This document shows, in pieces, positions 13,367 through 21,638 of a stretch of DNA of 34,024 nt. The stretch comes from a virus. The translations under genes and the position numbers were made by a program. The DNA lies in IMG/VR virus record IMGVR_UViG_3300033141_001026, positions 1 through 34,024 of that record. One strand, 5' to 3'. Every line of letters starts with the position of its first letter. Positions within the stretch are counted from its first letter, which is position 1. The notes under the pieces are model-generated. The model made no database searches and was not told the DNA's origin. It saw only the letters and a list, made by a program, of their open reading frames with translations.

Positions 13367-13806
13367 GTGCAGACGTTAAAGAAGATAAAGTTACAATCAC
13401 AAAAGAGGAATTAACTTCTATTGAGAAGGATATTGCTGACGCAAAGGCTAAATTGGTATCTAAGGATACTCAAGAAGCAATTACTAAAGCAAAAGAAGAA
13501 GGAAAAGAACAGGCTACAAAAGAGGCTGAACTGCAGAAGAAAGCCGAAGAAGCAGAAAAGAAAACGGAAGAGTTGCAAAAACAACTTGAAGAAAAGGAAA
13601 AACTGGCTTTAGAGAAGTTAGAGAAAATGGAAAGTAAAATTAACGAAATGGTATCGAGTAAACAAATTATTGCTGCTCAAGACCCATTTAACACAGATGT
13701 TGCAATGACTGAAAAAGTTGATAAGATGTCTGATGAAGAAGTTAATAACCTTGAAGAGAGAAGTGCACGACAATTTTTTGGCGTGGATTACGATAACAGA
13801 GCATAA
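13363..13806 (+). CDS. Capsid scaffolding protein
   Basis: 147 residues. Acidic N-terminus, a long Lys/Glu/Ala coiled coil through about residues 20-100, then a less charged C-terminal domain (MSSK... PFNTDVAMTEKV ...ARQFFGVDYDNRA). Composition, size and position just before the major capsid gene match scaffolding proteins, and the preceding protease is their usual processor. Confidence 0.8.
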   Translation: MSADVKEDKVTITKEELTSIEKDIADAKAKLVSKDTQEAITKAKEEGKEQATKEAELQKKAEEAEKKTEELQKQLEEKEKLALEKLEKMESKINEMVSSKQIIAAQDPFNTDVAMTEKVDKMSDEEVNNLEERSARQFFGVDYDNRA

Positions 13807-13823
13807 AAAAACGAGGATTATAA

Positions 13824-14741
13824 ATGAGTACAAAAAAAGAATTTATGAAAGCAGCACTAGATACTAGTAATGCATTTATCTCTACTGACTCAGAAGCAGT
13901 TGCTGTTAACCCTAATATTTGGGATTTCAGACTTAGAGATTACGAAGAAAAACAATTAGTTTTCACCCCACAAACTGAACAATTTGATTTCAGAGGATCA
14001 GGTGTAGACTATAAGGTTACAATTGATGAAGCACCATCAGCTGCTGCTGCATTAGTTGAAACTGACGACGTGTCAATCAGTTCATTTACCACAAGACCAG
14101 TTACCTTTACTCCAACAGAGTATGGTGCAGCTTACCAAATAACCAGAAAAGAAGCAGTTAGAGCATTTTTTAATGTTGCTGAAAGAATGGTTGTTAAGCT
14201 TGGATATTCCATGGCACAAAAGAAAGATTCATTAGGTGTATCAACCGCAGTTGCAGGAGCAACCACAGCACTATTAGTTAATAGTAAGTCCGTTACTTCA
14301 GACCTTGCATCAACAGATACATTAGATTACGCATCCATCACTAAGGGAGCAAGATCAATTGAAGCTTTGCTTTACACACCTGTAGATTTGTTTGTTAATC
14401 ATTATGGTAAACAACAACTATTAGACCTAACCACAGTTCATAAAGCTAATGAGTTTGGTACAAGAGACGCAATTGAAAGAGGACTAGTTGGAGAACTATT
14501 CGGTATCCGAATTTTCGTTAGTCATTCTATCCCTGTTGCATCAAGTGCATCAACCGTTGTTATGATGGGAATGTCTAGAACAGGAGAAAAAGCAGTTGGT
14601 TACGCAATCAAGCGAGACCCTATTATAGAACGTGAATATCACGCACTAGGTAGATTCTGGGATATTGTAGGTCATGAAGAATATGACTTCCAAGTACTAC
14701 ACCCTGGAGCAATTTGCACAATTGAACATTACTCAGCTTAA
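13824..14741 (+). CDS. Major capsid protein, HK97 fold
   Basis: 305 residues. Forms the icosahedral shell. The polar N-terminal arm (about 1-60) is followed by a beta-rich region with FTPTEYGAAYQITRKEAVRAFF (about 95-115), a spine-helix region, ASITKGARSIEALLYTPVDLFVNHYGK (A domain), and EREYHALGRFWDIVGHEEYDFQVL near the C-terminus, typical of HK97-like capsids in uncultured tailed viruses. The sequence is richer in C and G than its neighbours, as often seen in highly expressed genes. ACGAGG precedes the ATG; a T-rich tract follows. Confidence 0.88.
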   Translation: MSTKKEFMKAALDTSNAFISTDSEAVAVNPNIWDFRLRDYEEKQLVFTPQTEQFDFRGSGVDYKVTIDEAPSAAAALVETDDVSISSFTTRPVTFTPTEYGAAYQITRKEAVRAFFNVAERMVVKLGYSMAQKKDSLGVSTAVAGATTALLVNSKSVTSDLASTDTLDYASITKGARSIEALLYTPVDLFVNHYGKQQLLDLTTVHKANEFGTRDAIERGLVGELFGIRIFVSHSIPVASSASTVVMMGMSRTGEKAVGYAIKRDPIIEREYHALGRFWDIVGHEEYDFQVLHPGAICTIEHYSA

Positions 14742-14778
14742 GGCTGTTTAATTTTTTTATTTTTTTTATTTAAATTTT
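14742..14778 (+). terminator. T-rich terminator after the major capsid gene
   Basis: GGCTGTTTAA is followed by runs of 7 and 8 T within about 30 bases, with no GC-rich stem. This matches archaeal oligo-T termination. Partial termination here would raise capsid mRNA relative to downstream genes. Confidence 0.6.
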
Positions 14779-14784
14779 TGAAAC

Positions 14785-15057
14785 ATGGCAGACAAACATA
14801 TATCGGATGAAGAATTAGAGTTTTACGAAGGTCAAACAGGTAGTTCAAATCCAAATAAAGGAGATCAAGAAGGTATTTATTACAGAGGAGAATCAGGTCT
14901 AGTCAAAGCTACACCAGATGTAATGAAAGCAACTTTATTACAATTAGGTTTTGCTGATAGACATATACATGATATGGAGAGATCATTCCTGGAACATAAC
15001 GGTTATTCAGGAGCACTTCAAGATATGAGGAAACAATATTTTATTGATAATAGCTAA
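14785..15057 (+). CDS. Acidic hypothetical head-associated protein (90 aa)
   Basis: Begins MADKHISDEELEFYEGQTG and is polar and acidic, with a helical C-terminal half containing DRHIHDMERSFLEHNG. No strong ribosome binding site is visible after the T-rich tract. It overlaps the next start by one base (TAATG). By position a head completion or minor capsid factor; no family is recognised. Confidence 0.6.
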   Translation: MADKHISDEELEFYEGQTGSSNPNKGDQEGIYYRGESGLVKATPDVMKATLLQLGFADRHIHDMERSFLEHNGYSGALQDMRKQYFIDNS

Positions 15058-16412
15058 TGACAAATTTTCAACTAAATGATATGGAGTATGGTAAGTTTGA
15101 TGAACAAACTACTAAAGGTAAATATTCAATTAGAACTAAATTAGTTAATGATAGTGGTACTATTATAGATGTACAAAATCCAGTTCCAACAGATGGTGAT
15201 AGTGTTTATAGAAAAGATGTATGGTTAGACCAATCGACTTCAACAGATTTTACTGGTGGAGACGTTATTGATTTATTTGATAATTTACATTCCGTTATAA
15301 CTAATACCACAAGTAACAATCCAAAAACTATTTTAGTTCATTTCAATAGAACAATAGTTTCAAACGTAGTAGGATTAGGAGCATACATTGGAGATTTTAG
15401 TAATACTAAGATTGAAATAGGTGTTAGTGGTCACACATTTACAACAGTTATTGATGAATCAGCAGTTAATACTAAGTATACATCAAGAACTTTTCAACTT
15501 CCAATTACAGCAGGTATAAACGCTTTAAGAATAACGTTTAATACAACTGATACAATTTCATTATCAAATATTGTAATGTTAAAGTCTACAAGTGTTGTAG
15601 CAAGATTACAAGCAGCAAAGCCAGATAATACAATAACAGATATTAATGCTACAACAGCAGGTAACCTAAAAGTTGCTATCGAAGAGATGGAACTTGAAGC
15701 TCAAACGCCCTTTTTATTAAGAGTAGCTAAAGGTGAAATAGCAGGTCATACGATAATGTCAAAGTTTGGACAAAACGATGATATTGGAACTGGAGCTTAT
15801 GAAGATATTTGGGATGGTGGTGGAACTTACCCTTATCCTGCAGATGGTACTGCACCAATAACAAGATTAATTAGTGATAATGCAGCTGATACGGAACTTA
15901 TTGAAGTTCAAGGTTTAGATATTAATGGTGATTTAGTTATTCAGACTAAGACTCTTACTGGTACAACGGCAGTTATATTAGATACACCTTTATGGAGAGT
16001 ATTCAGATTAAAAAATATAGGTACTTCGGACATAGTCGGTAAAATATGTGCAATTAATGATGCTGATACAGTTGATTATGCTTGTATAATTGGGGGTAAT
16101 AATCAAACTTTAATGGCTTTATATACCATACCAAACGATAAAACAGGATATTTATTACAAGGAACCAACAGTCTTATAGGACTTACAAGAGCTTATAGTC
16201 TCTCAGGTAAATTAATGATGAGACCTTACGGATTAGTATTTCAATTAAAGAAAACATTTGGTTTAGCAAGTGATGGTTCAGGTTATATGGTTATGCCTTT
16301 TCCTTTACCAGGCAAGATACCTGCAAGAACAGACATAAGAGTAAGTGCAATAAGCAGTTCAAACGGTGGTGGATTAAACACTACATTTGAGATATTATTG
16401 GTTGATAATTAA
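15057..16412 (+). CDS. Head decoration or surface structural protein (451 aa)
   Basis: 451 residues, beta-rich, high in Thr, Asn and Ile and low in Cys. The first 200 residues look like a beta-sandwich domain (VGLGAYIGDFSNTKIEIGV). The second half includes FGQNDDIGTGAYEDIWDGGG at about 238-257, a pattern I know from structural proteins of uncultured marine tailed phages, and ends with strand-rich GLNTTFEILLVDN. Position between capsid and connectors favours a capsid decoration or head fibre role. Confidence 0.65.
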   Translation: MTNFQLNDMEYGKFDEQTTKGKYSIRTKLVNDSGTIIDVQNPVPTDGDSVYRKDVWLDQSTSTDFTGGDVIDLFDNLHSVITNTTSNNPKTILVHFNRTIVSNVVGLGAYIGDFSNTKIEIGVSGHTFTTVIDESAVNTKYTSRTFQLPITAGINALRITFNTTDTISLSNIVMLKSTSVVARLQAAKPDNTITDINATTAGNLKVAIEEMELEAQTPFLLRVAKGEIAGHTIMSKFGQNDDIGTGAYEDIWDGGGTYPYPADGTAPITRLISDNAADTELIEVQGLDINGDLVIQTKTLTGTTAVILDTPLWRVFRLKNIGTSDIVGKICAINDADTVDYACIIGGNNQTLMALYTIPNDKTGYLLQGTNSLIGLTRAYSLSGKLMMRPYGLVFQLKKTFGLASDGSGYMVMPFPLPGKIPARTDIRVSAISSSNGGGLNTTFEILLVDN

Positions 16413-16413
16413 A

Positions 16414-16644
16414 ATGGCTAAAACAGTAACAGAGAGGATGGCAGTGATTGAAACTAGAATGCAAGGGATAAATGATACTCTAAAAGACCATGTAGAAGAA
16501 CAAAGAGAAGATTTTAAGAAAGTATTAGAAAAGTTAGACAACCTAGATAGTAAATTTGCAGGGAAATGGGTTGAGAAAGGAATTATAGTTACAATCTGTT
16601 CAGTTATAGCAGGTATCACATTATTATTAATAGGTAAAATTTAA
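16414..16644 (+). CDS. XhlA-like small membrane protein (76 aa), possible holin partner
   Basis: An N-terminal coiled coil (RMAVIETRMQGINDTLKDHV through KVLEKLDNLDSKF) is followed by KWVEKGIIVTICSVIAGITL, a single membrane helix ending ...LIGKI. This layout matches haemolysin XhlA-like phage proteins. The frame extends upstream to 16387, but the ATG two bases after the previous stop is chosen. A lysis role is inferred only; its position between decoration and connector genes is unusual. Confidence 0.6.
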   Translation: MAKTVTERMAVIETRMQGINDTLKDHVEEQREDFKKVLEKLDNLDSKFAGKWVEKGIIVTICSVIAGITLLLIGKI

Positions 16645-16645
16645 A

Positions 16646-17308
16646 ATGGCATATGAATATACTACAGCAGCAAAAATACAAGAAGAATTAAGATTAAGTA
16701 CAGCATTTGGTACTACAACTCTACCTACGTTAAACGCTGTAACATCATGGATTGAAGAAGATTCAAATCATATTAATGATATTGGTGGAAGAAATTATGG
16801 TGATACTCAGTATACTGAATATATAGATTATGATGGTTCAGAAAGAATCCAATTAGAACATGCACCAATTATTTCAGTTAATTCATTATTATACAGTTCA
16901 GCAGGTGCTTTAGGAACGAGTGCTTACGCTTTAGATGATACACAAGTTGAAGATACAGACTTTGTTGTGTATACAGATAGAGGAGAAATTAAACCTTTAT
17001 TTCAAGTTTGGTCACCAAAAGAAGGTGATAGAAGAATTTATATTGATTATAATGCAGGATATGCAATCACACCATTCACAGTACAAAAGTTAGCTACTAA
17101 AATGGTTGCTAAAAGAGTATTAGATTCAGCTATACAAAATGATATAACTGAGAAAGCTACAGGTAAATCTGTTAGTGTTGGAAGTATTAGTATTGTTAAA
17201 GCAGCAGATGTTGGTGTTGGACAATATAAAGAAATCCAAATGGATATACAAAGTTTAAAATCAGAACTTGTAAAAGGTACTGGTATATTAAGATACACAA
17301 ATTATTAA
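16646..17308 (+). CDS. Head-tail connector (adaptor) protein
   Basis: 220 residues. The N-terminal helical part (YTTAAKIQEELRL ... LNAVTSWIEEDSNHIND) resembles gp6/gp15-type adaptors that dock under the portal, followed by a beta insertion and a helical end with FTVQKLATKMVAKRVLDSA. Order and size match a head completion adaptor. It starts directly after the previous gene (TTTAAAATGGC). Confidence 0.7.
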   Translation: MAYEYTTAAKIQEELRLSTAFGTTTLPTLNAVTSWIEEDSNHINDIGGRNYGDTQYTEYIDYDGSERIQLEHAPIISVNSLLYSSAGALGTSAYALDDTQVEDTDFVVYTDRGEIKPLFQVWSPKEGDRRIYIDYNAGYAITPFTVQKLATKMVAKRVLDSAIQNDITEKATGKSVSVGSISIVKAADVGVGQYKEIQMDIQSLKSELVKGTGILRYTNY

Positions 17309-17309
17309 G

Positions 17310-17678
17310 ATGGCTCTTCAAGACGAAATTAGAAATGATTTAGACACAGAGATATTTGCTGTCATAGGCAAAGAAGTAGTATTAACAAGTTTAACATCTC
17401 CTACCTATAATGATAGAGGAGAAGAAGAAACAGTAGCATCATCATTATCAACTATTACTGTAGTACCTTATGATATTACAAGTGACAAAAGAACACATCA
17501 AGCTTTTGGTAACTTGAATGAAGGTGAAATGGATATGGCTGTTAGATATGATGTAATAATTAACATTGGAGATCAGACAGAAATAGATAGTAATGTATGG
17601 GAAGTATTAAACATCTCAAAGAACTTTTTACCAGACAATGTAGTAACCATTGTAAGGTTAGCAAAAGATCACAATTAA
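17310..17678 (+). CDS. Head closure (stopper-like) protein
   Basis: 122 residues, mostly beta, with FAVIGKEVVLTSLTSPTYND at the N-terminus and a C-terminal NVWEVLNISKNFLPDNVVTIVRLAK. Size, beta content and position after the adaptor fit the SPP1 gp16-like head closure family. Its TAA is the 5' end of a small hairpin. Confidence 0.6.
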   Translation: MALQDEIRNDLDTEIFAVIGKEVVLTSLTSPTYNDRGEEETVASSLSTITVVPYDITSDKRTHQAFGNLNEGEMDMAVRYDVIINIGDQTEIDSNVWEVLNISKNFLPDNVVTIVRLAKDHN

Positions 17679-17690
17679 GGTATAGACCTT
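17677..17690 (+). repeat. Short hairpin containing the stop codon
   Basis: AAGGT (17677-17681), loop ATAG, ACCTT (17686-17690). The stem begins within the TAA stop of the head closure gene. One of several AAGG/CCTT hairpins at gene ends in this genome. Confidence 0.5.
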
Positions 17691-17712
17691 TCTTAGTGTG
17701 TAGGCACAAACC

Positions 17713-18138
17713 ATGACTGTAACAGATGCAAATTTAAGAACAACTGTATGGACAGATATACGTACAGCTATAGTAGGGATAGCTCCATTTGTAACTAATT
17801 CCTCAACTAGTGCAACCACGGTTGCTAGTATAAATGCTCAATATAATGATAAATATACAACGAAGCCACAAGTAGTTATAATACCAATTGAGAGTGATGA
17901 AACGCTTAATAGATTTGGTGGTACTGAAGGTAAGAAAACAATCAATGTATTTGTTGAATGTTATTATAAAAACTCTTTAGGAGTTGACCAATTAGCAGAC
18001 CAGATAACTGCAGGAGTAAAATCCACAGATTTTGATGGTATTGATTTAATAGGTGTAACTTCAGACTATGGGTTTAATACAATTAATGATTCCAAATATC
18101 CAGTTATAAATGTCACGTTTACATTTGACAGAGAATAA
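17713..18138 (+). CDS. Tail completion / terminator protein
   Basis: 141 residues beginning MTVTDANLRTTVWTDIRTAI, an alpha/beta pattern ending VINVTFTFDRE, similar in layout to proteins that cap the tail tube. Position between head closure and the gp10-like gene supports the role. Only AGG lies upstream as ribosome binding site. It overlaps the next start (TAATG). Confidence 0.6.
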   Translation: MTVTDANLRTTVWTDIRTAIVGIAPFVTNSSTSATTVASINAQYNDKYTTKPQVVIIPIESDETLNRFGGTEGKKTINVFVECYYKNSLGVDQLADQITAGVKSTDFDGIDLIGVTSDYGFNTINDSKYPVINVTFTFDRE

Positions 18139-18560
18139 TGGTATATTTAAAGACTAAAGTAGATACTAGTAAAGCTGAAAGAAAATTTAGAAGACTTTTA
18201 CAACAGGTGGATAGAGAAGGTAAAGCTACAATCAATGATTTAGTTGGTCTTGGTAAAAACTTTGCAAAGAGTATCGTACCTGTATGTACAGGAAGAACTT
18301 ATCAGTTTATCATAAGTAGAACAGGTACAGACGCAAAAGGACCCTTCGGTAGAGTAATAGCAAGAAACCCTACAGCAAGTGATGGTCATTTAAGAAAGAT
18401 AAGTAATTTTAATTTAGTAAGGTGGATGCATACATCTGGCAAAGCTCAAAATCATATAAAGAGCGGAGATAGAAAATTCATGTATACAACACGAGATTAC
18501 CTTAATGGAATAAAGAAAAAGACTGCAACAGGCAGATACAAACGAATTAATATAAGGTGA
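18138..18560 (+). CDS. HK97 gp10-like neck protein
   Basis: 140 residues, basic. KTKVDTSKAERKFRRLLQQV at the start and the helix-strand order VGLGKNFAKSIVPVCTGRTYQFI ... GRVIARNP match the HK97 gp10/neck family, in which an early helical region is followed by a PVxTG..... segment. It forms part of the head-tail joint. Confidence 0.65.
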   Translation: MVYLKTKVDTSKAERKFRRLLQQVDREGKATINDLVGLGKNFAKSIVPVCTGRTYQFIISRTGTDAKGPFGRVIARNPTASDGHLRKISNFNLVRWMHTSGKAQNHIKSGDRKFMYTTRDYLNGIKKKTATGRYKRINIR

Positions 18561-18566
18561 AATTAA

Positions 18567-19109
18567 ATGGTAGCAATTAGCAGAAATAAAGTTAATATTA
18601 GCATTGTAGACGCAGATACTAACGCGAGTGCTTTAGCTTCTTCAGATATAGTAGAAGGCGAAATTAAAACATATAACAAATCAGGCGGTGCTCAAGACAT
18701 TGAATCAGACCCAGTATTTGGTGGTTATGTTGACAAAGAAAAACCAAGAGAACAAGTTGAAGTATCTTTTGAAATTATCCCAAAGATAGGAACAGATTCA
18801 GATAGATGGGATTCTATGACTTATGCATTAGATGGTACTGGTGTATACACAATGGCTGATAGTACATCAACACTTCCAAGTAATAAAGCAATATTTATTG
18901 AAGCTGCAGATGGTTCAAATTATAAATCTATGGGTTTTAATAACTGTAACATATCCGTTTTAGACATGGAACATAGTGCTGATGATAACAGAACTTATAA
19001 CATGACATTAAAGTTCAGTCCAACTAATGATAGTAACGTATCAAACTTTATGACATTAGCAACAGCAATAGGTAGTTTACCTGACTGGACAGCTTTGGAT
19101 AACAACTAA
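18567..19109 (+). CDS. Major tail (tube) protein
   Basis: 180 residues, beta-rich, polymerises into the tail tube. Begins MVAISRNKVNISIVDADTN; later EQVEVSFEIIPKIGTDSDRWD and NISVLDMEHSADDNRTYNMTLKFSP give the paired strands typical of tube subunits. AAGGTGAAATTA precedes the ATG. It is followed by a hairpin and T-run, in keeping with abundant expression. Confidence 0.72.
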   Translation: MVAISRNKVNISIVDADTNASALASSDIVEGEIKTYNKSGGAQDIESDPVFGGYVDKEKPREQVEVSFEIIPKIGTDSDRWDSMTYALDGTGVYTMADSTSTLPSNKAIFIEAADGSNYKSMGFNNCNISVLDMEHSADDNRTYNMTLKFSPTNDSNVSNFMTLATAIGSLPDWTALDNN

Positions 19110-19140
19110 GGGGATAAAAACCCTTTTATTTTTTAATTTT
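19108..19140 (+). terminator. Hairpin plus T-run after the tail tube gene
   Basis: AAGGG (19108-19112), an 8-base loop, CCCTT (19121-19125), then TTATTTTTTAATTTT. The stem starts in the TAA stop codon. It resembles an intrinsic terminator and probably attenuates transcription past the tail tube gene. Confidence 0.6.
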
Positions 19141-19152
19141 GAGGAGATAGAA

Positions 19153-19467
19153 ATGGAAGAAAAAATAGAAACAGATATAGATAAAGGCTTAAGAACCTCA
19201 GGTATTCCTGGTTTTACTAGATTTAGTATAAAAGCAGAAGATACAGAAGAGAATATAGCAACACATGCAGGTTTTAAATCGTTTTGTGAACATGAAACAG
19301 CTAACAATTTTACATTAGGCTTAAGAAAATTGTTAGAAAATTGGCAAGGTAACTCTCAAACAGATATGTTATGGGAAATGATTAAAGAAATTAAAGAAGA
19401 AATATTATTCTTGAAACAAGAAATCAATCAAAAAGACGATAAGAAAAAGGAAGAGGTGGCATTTTAG
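19153..19467 (+). CDS. Small protein with possible ribbon-helix-helix-like core (104 aa)
   Basis: Residues about 20-65 (FTRFSIKAEDTEENIATHAG, then FKSFCEHETANNFTLGLRKLL) show a strand followed by two helices, reminiscent of small RHH-type phage proteins. The C-terminal third is a coiled coil (KEIKEEILFLKQEINQK). GAGGAGATAG precedes the ATG. Its place inside the tail operon is odd for a regulator. The function is open. Confidence 0.5.
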   Translation: MEEKIETDIDKGLRTSGIPGFTRFSIKAEDTEENIATHAGFKSFCEHETANNFTLGLRKLLENWQGNSQTDMLWEMIKEIKEEILFLKQEINQKDDKKKEEVAF

Positions 19468-19468
19468 A

Positions 19469-19807
19469 ATGGATGCAGTATTTGAAATATTTACAAAGGA
19501 AGTAGAAATAAAGGTTGGAGATAATGTACATAAGTATACATTGAGACCTTTAAGTGGTAGGTTTTTACCTAAATTATATTCAGTAATTGGAAAACTTCAG
19601 TCTAAGGATGAAGAAGGAATTGGGTCTTTTCTAGAAGAAGATACAATAAAGGTATTACATGAATTAATATTAGAAACTTTCAGGAAGAGTTATCCTAATG
19701 AAGATGAGAATAAACTAGATGAGTTTGTATCTCAAAATATCATGTTATTATTAGAAGCTGTTATTGAAGTTAACATAAACGATAAAGTACCAGAACCGCA
19801 TGTATAA
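19469..19807 (+). CDS. Tail assembly chaperone (gpG-like)
   Basis: 112 residues beginning MDAVFEIFTKEVEIKVGDN; a beta start followed by helices (GRFLPKLYSVIGKL, TIKVLHELILETFRKSY). Location just upstream of the tape measure and a short overlapping helical second frame match the G/GT chaperone pair. The overlap to the second frame is eight bases; the second frame is open from 19779. Confidence 0.6.
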   Translation: MDAVFEIFTKEVEIKVGDNVHKYTLRPLSGRFLPKLYSVIGKLQSKDEEGIGSFLEEDTIKVLHELILETFRKSYPNEDENKLDEFVSQNIMLLLEAVIEVNINDKVPEPHV

Positions 19808-20012
19808 TTTAGATAAAGCATTATCTGAAATAATACCTAACACAAACAAACCAACAAATTTAGAATTAATTTACTATATTTTTTGGAAACAAGGAATAAG
19901 CATTGAACTAATGTGTAAGCTTCCTATACCTTATATATTTAATATAGTAAAAACGCATGGATATATCAAAGAAGAAGAATCCAAAGCAATGAAAAAAGCA
20001 GGTAAAAGATAA
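19800..20012 (+). CDS. Second tail assembly chaperone frame (gpT-like)
   Basis: 70 residues beginning MYNLDKALSEIIPNTNKPT, mostly helical with a basic end (EEESKAMKKAGKR). It overlaps the previous gene by eight bases in another frame. In many tailed phages this frame is reached by ribosomal frameshift; here it has its own ATG and no obvious slippery heptamer, so independent starting is more likely. Ends TAATGGG at the tape measure start. Confidence 0.55.
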   Translation: MYNLDKALSEIIPNTNKPTNLELIYYIFWKQGISIELMCKLPIPYIFNIVKTHGYIKEEESKAMKKAGKR

Positions 20013-21157
20013 TGGGTAATAGTACAGGAAAACCAGATGTTGACATTTCATTAGGTTTAAATCTATCTGAATTAAAGAAACAAGCAGCTGCTGCAAAAAG
20101 GATGCTTCAACGAGCTGTTCCAGGAAGTATAAGAGCAGCAGATTTAAAAGGTTATGAACAAGTTCAGAATAGAATAGAACGAATAAATAAAGCAGTTGGA
20201 CCAGTAAGAAAACAGTTTGCAGGTTGGGCGTTATCTATAATGTTCTTTGGTATGGCATTAACAAGAGCCTTTAATACTATTTGGAAAACTTCTACAAAAA
20301 CATTCCAGGATATCATGCATAGTGTAGAAGGAACTGTAACAAGTTTTGATATAATGCAAGGTTCAATCGCATATCTAGGTTTCGTTGCAGGTCAAGCATT
20401 AGAACCTATAGCAGCTATGTTAGTCCCTTGGATTGATAAAATTGCTGATGTAATATCTGGAAATGAAAGTTTATTTAGAAAGATGGTTATAGGTCTAGGT
20501 GTTGGTGGAACTGTATTAACAGTTATTGGTATGGGAGTACTAGCTTGGAATGGTATGGCTGAAGCGATTAGTATTGTTACTAATTTAGTTAAAACACTTA
20601 ATAAGATGGAAATTATGAATAATCTTATTACTCAGTGGAAGTGGATACGAGCGAATCCATTAAGTGCAGGATTAGTATTTGGTTTAATTACAGGTATTAT
20701 ATTAGTATTAGTTTATATTAACAAATTACAAAACGCTATGGGTGGATGGGGAGAGTTCTTTAAATCTGTCGGTAGAGGTATATTAAGAGTAATTATAATG
20801 ATAGGAGCAGGAATGGCTTGGGTAATGGGTAAAGTTGTTCAAGGTATTGTATGGGCACTCAATAAAATAATTGATGCTTTAAACAGAGTATTAATGAGTG
20901 AATTAGTACAATGGGGAGCAGATAAGATTGGTTTAGATGTTAGTAGAGTTAATAAAATACAATACGAAGCACCTCAGTTTGGTAACATGATGGAAGATTA
21001 TTTTGAGTGGGAGAAACAAAGTGCTTTAGCACCAGACCAAGGTTATGCTACAGGGTTAGCAGCGATACCACAATACGAAGTTAAAGTTCAAATAGATGGT
21101 GAAGAGGTAGCTTCAAAAGTGACTGATATAATAGTTAGTGAAGCGAACGCAAGTTAA
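20012..21157 (+). CDS. Tape measure protein (short)
   Basis: 381 residues. It sets tail length and is ejected with DNA. The N-terminal helical region (LSELKKQAAAAKRMLQRAVP ... VQNRIERINKAVG) is followed by at least four hydrophobic segments: WALSIMFFGMALTRAF (about 72-87), YLGFVAGQALEPIAAMLV, MVIGLGVGGTVLTVIGMGVL and LVFGLITGIILVLVYI. This is the usual membrane-inserting pattern. At about 1.5 angstrom per residue it predicts a tail near 57 nm, short for a siphovirus. No lytic domain is seen. Confidence 0.82.
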   Translation: MGNSTGKPDVDISLGLNLSELKKQAAAAKRMLQRAVPGSIRAADLKGYEQVQNRIERINKAVGPVRKQFAGWALSIMFFGMALTRAFNTIWKTSTKTFQDIMHSVEGTVTSFDIMQGSIAYLGFVAGQALEPIAAMLVPWIDKIADVISGNESLFRKMVIGLGVGGTVLTVIGMGVLAWNGMAEAISIVTNLVKTLNKMEIMNNLITQWKWIRANPLSAGLVFGLITGIILVLVYINKLQNAMGGWGEFFKSVGRGILRVIIMIGAGMAWVMGKVVQGIVWALNKIIDALNRVLMSELVQWGADKIGLDVSRVNKIQYEAPQFGNMMEDYFEWEKQSALAPDQGYATGLAAIPQYEVKVQIDGEEVASKVTDIIVSEANAS

Positions 21158-21158
21158 A

Positions 21159-21638
21159 ATGGCAGACGATTATATAGTAAAGATAAAACATCCAGATATT
21201 AATAGTGGAGATTACGTAAGGATACTTTGTGATAAAGTTACAGCAGCAGGTTCAGTTAATCTAGATGCAAGTCCAGACTTAAATAGTACAACAATATCAG
21301 ATGTACAAACACAAACATTTGAAAACGTAGCTTATTCAATTGCAGGTGTTAGAATAACAGCACAAGCGGATACATTATCATATAGTGATATATTAACATT
21401 GTATAAATCAAAATACAATAGTGATACTAATGTAACACATTTAGTTGTAAACTTTGGTACTACAGATACAGATGGTAATTTTGATCCTACAGTTTATCAA
21501 ACATTAGTTGGTTCAGCTTTAACAGCACCAACAGAAATACCTGTTGTGTTGAAATCATTTTCATTCCCTATTGATGTAACAAGCAGCATAAGAGGACATA
21601 TGCCAATAGGTACATTAAATTTTATAGAAACAAAATGA
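21159..21638 (+). CDS. Distal tail or baseplate structural protein (159 aa)
   Basis: Begins MADDYIVKIKHPDINSGDYV and is beta-rich with no cysteine after C25. The frame extends 21 bases upstream into the tape measure end, but the ATG at 21159 just after that stop is chosen, matching the TAAAATGGC junction used by other late genes. Position between tape measure and hub suggests a distal tail protein. Function is by position only. Confidence 0.6.
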   Translation: MADDYIVKIKHPDINSGDYVRILCDKVTAAGSVNLDASPDLNSTTISDVQTQTFENVAYSIAGVRITAQADTLSYSDILTLYKSKYNSDTNVTHLVVNFGTTDTDGNFDPTVYQTLVGSALTAPTEIPVVLKSFSFPIDVTSSIRGHMPIGTLNFIETK

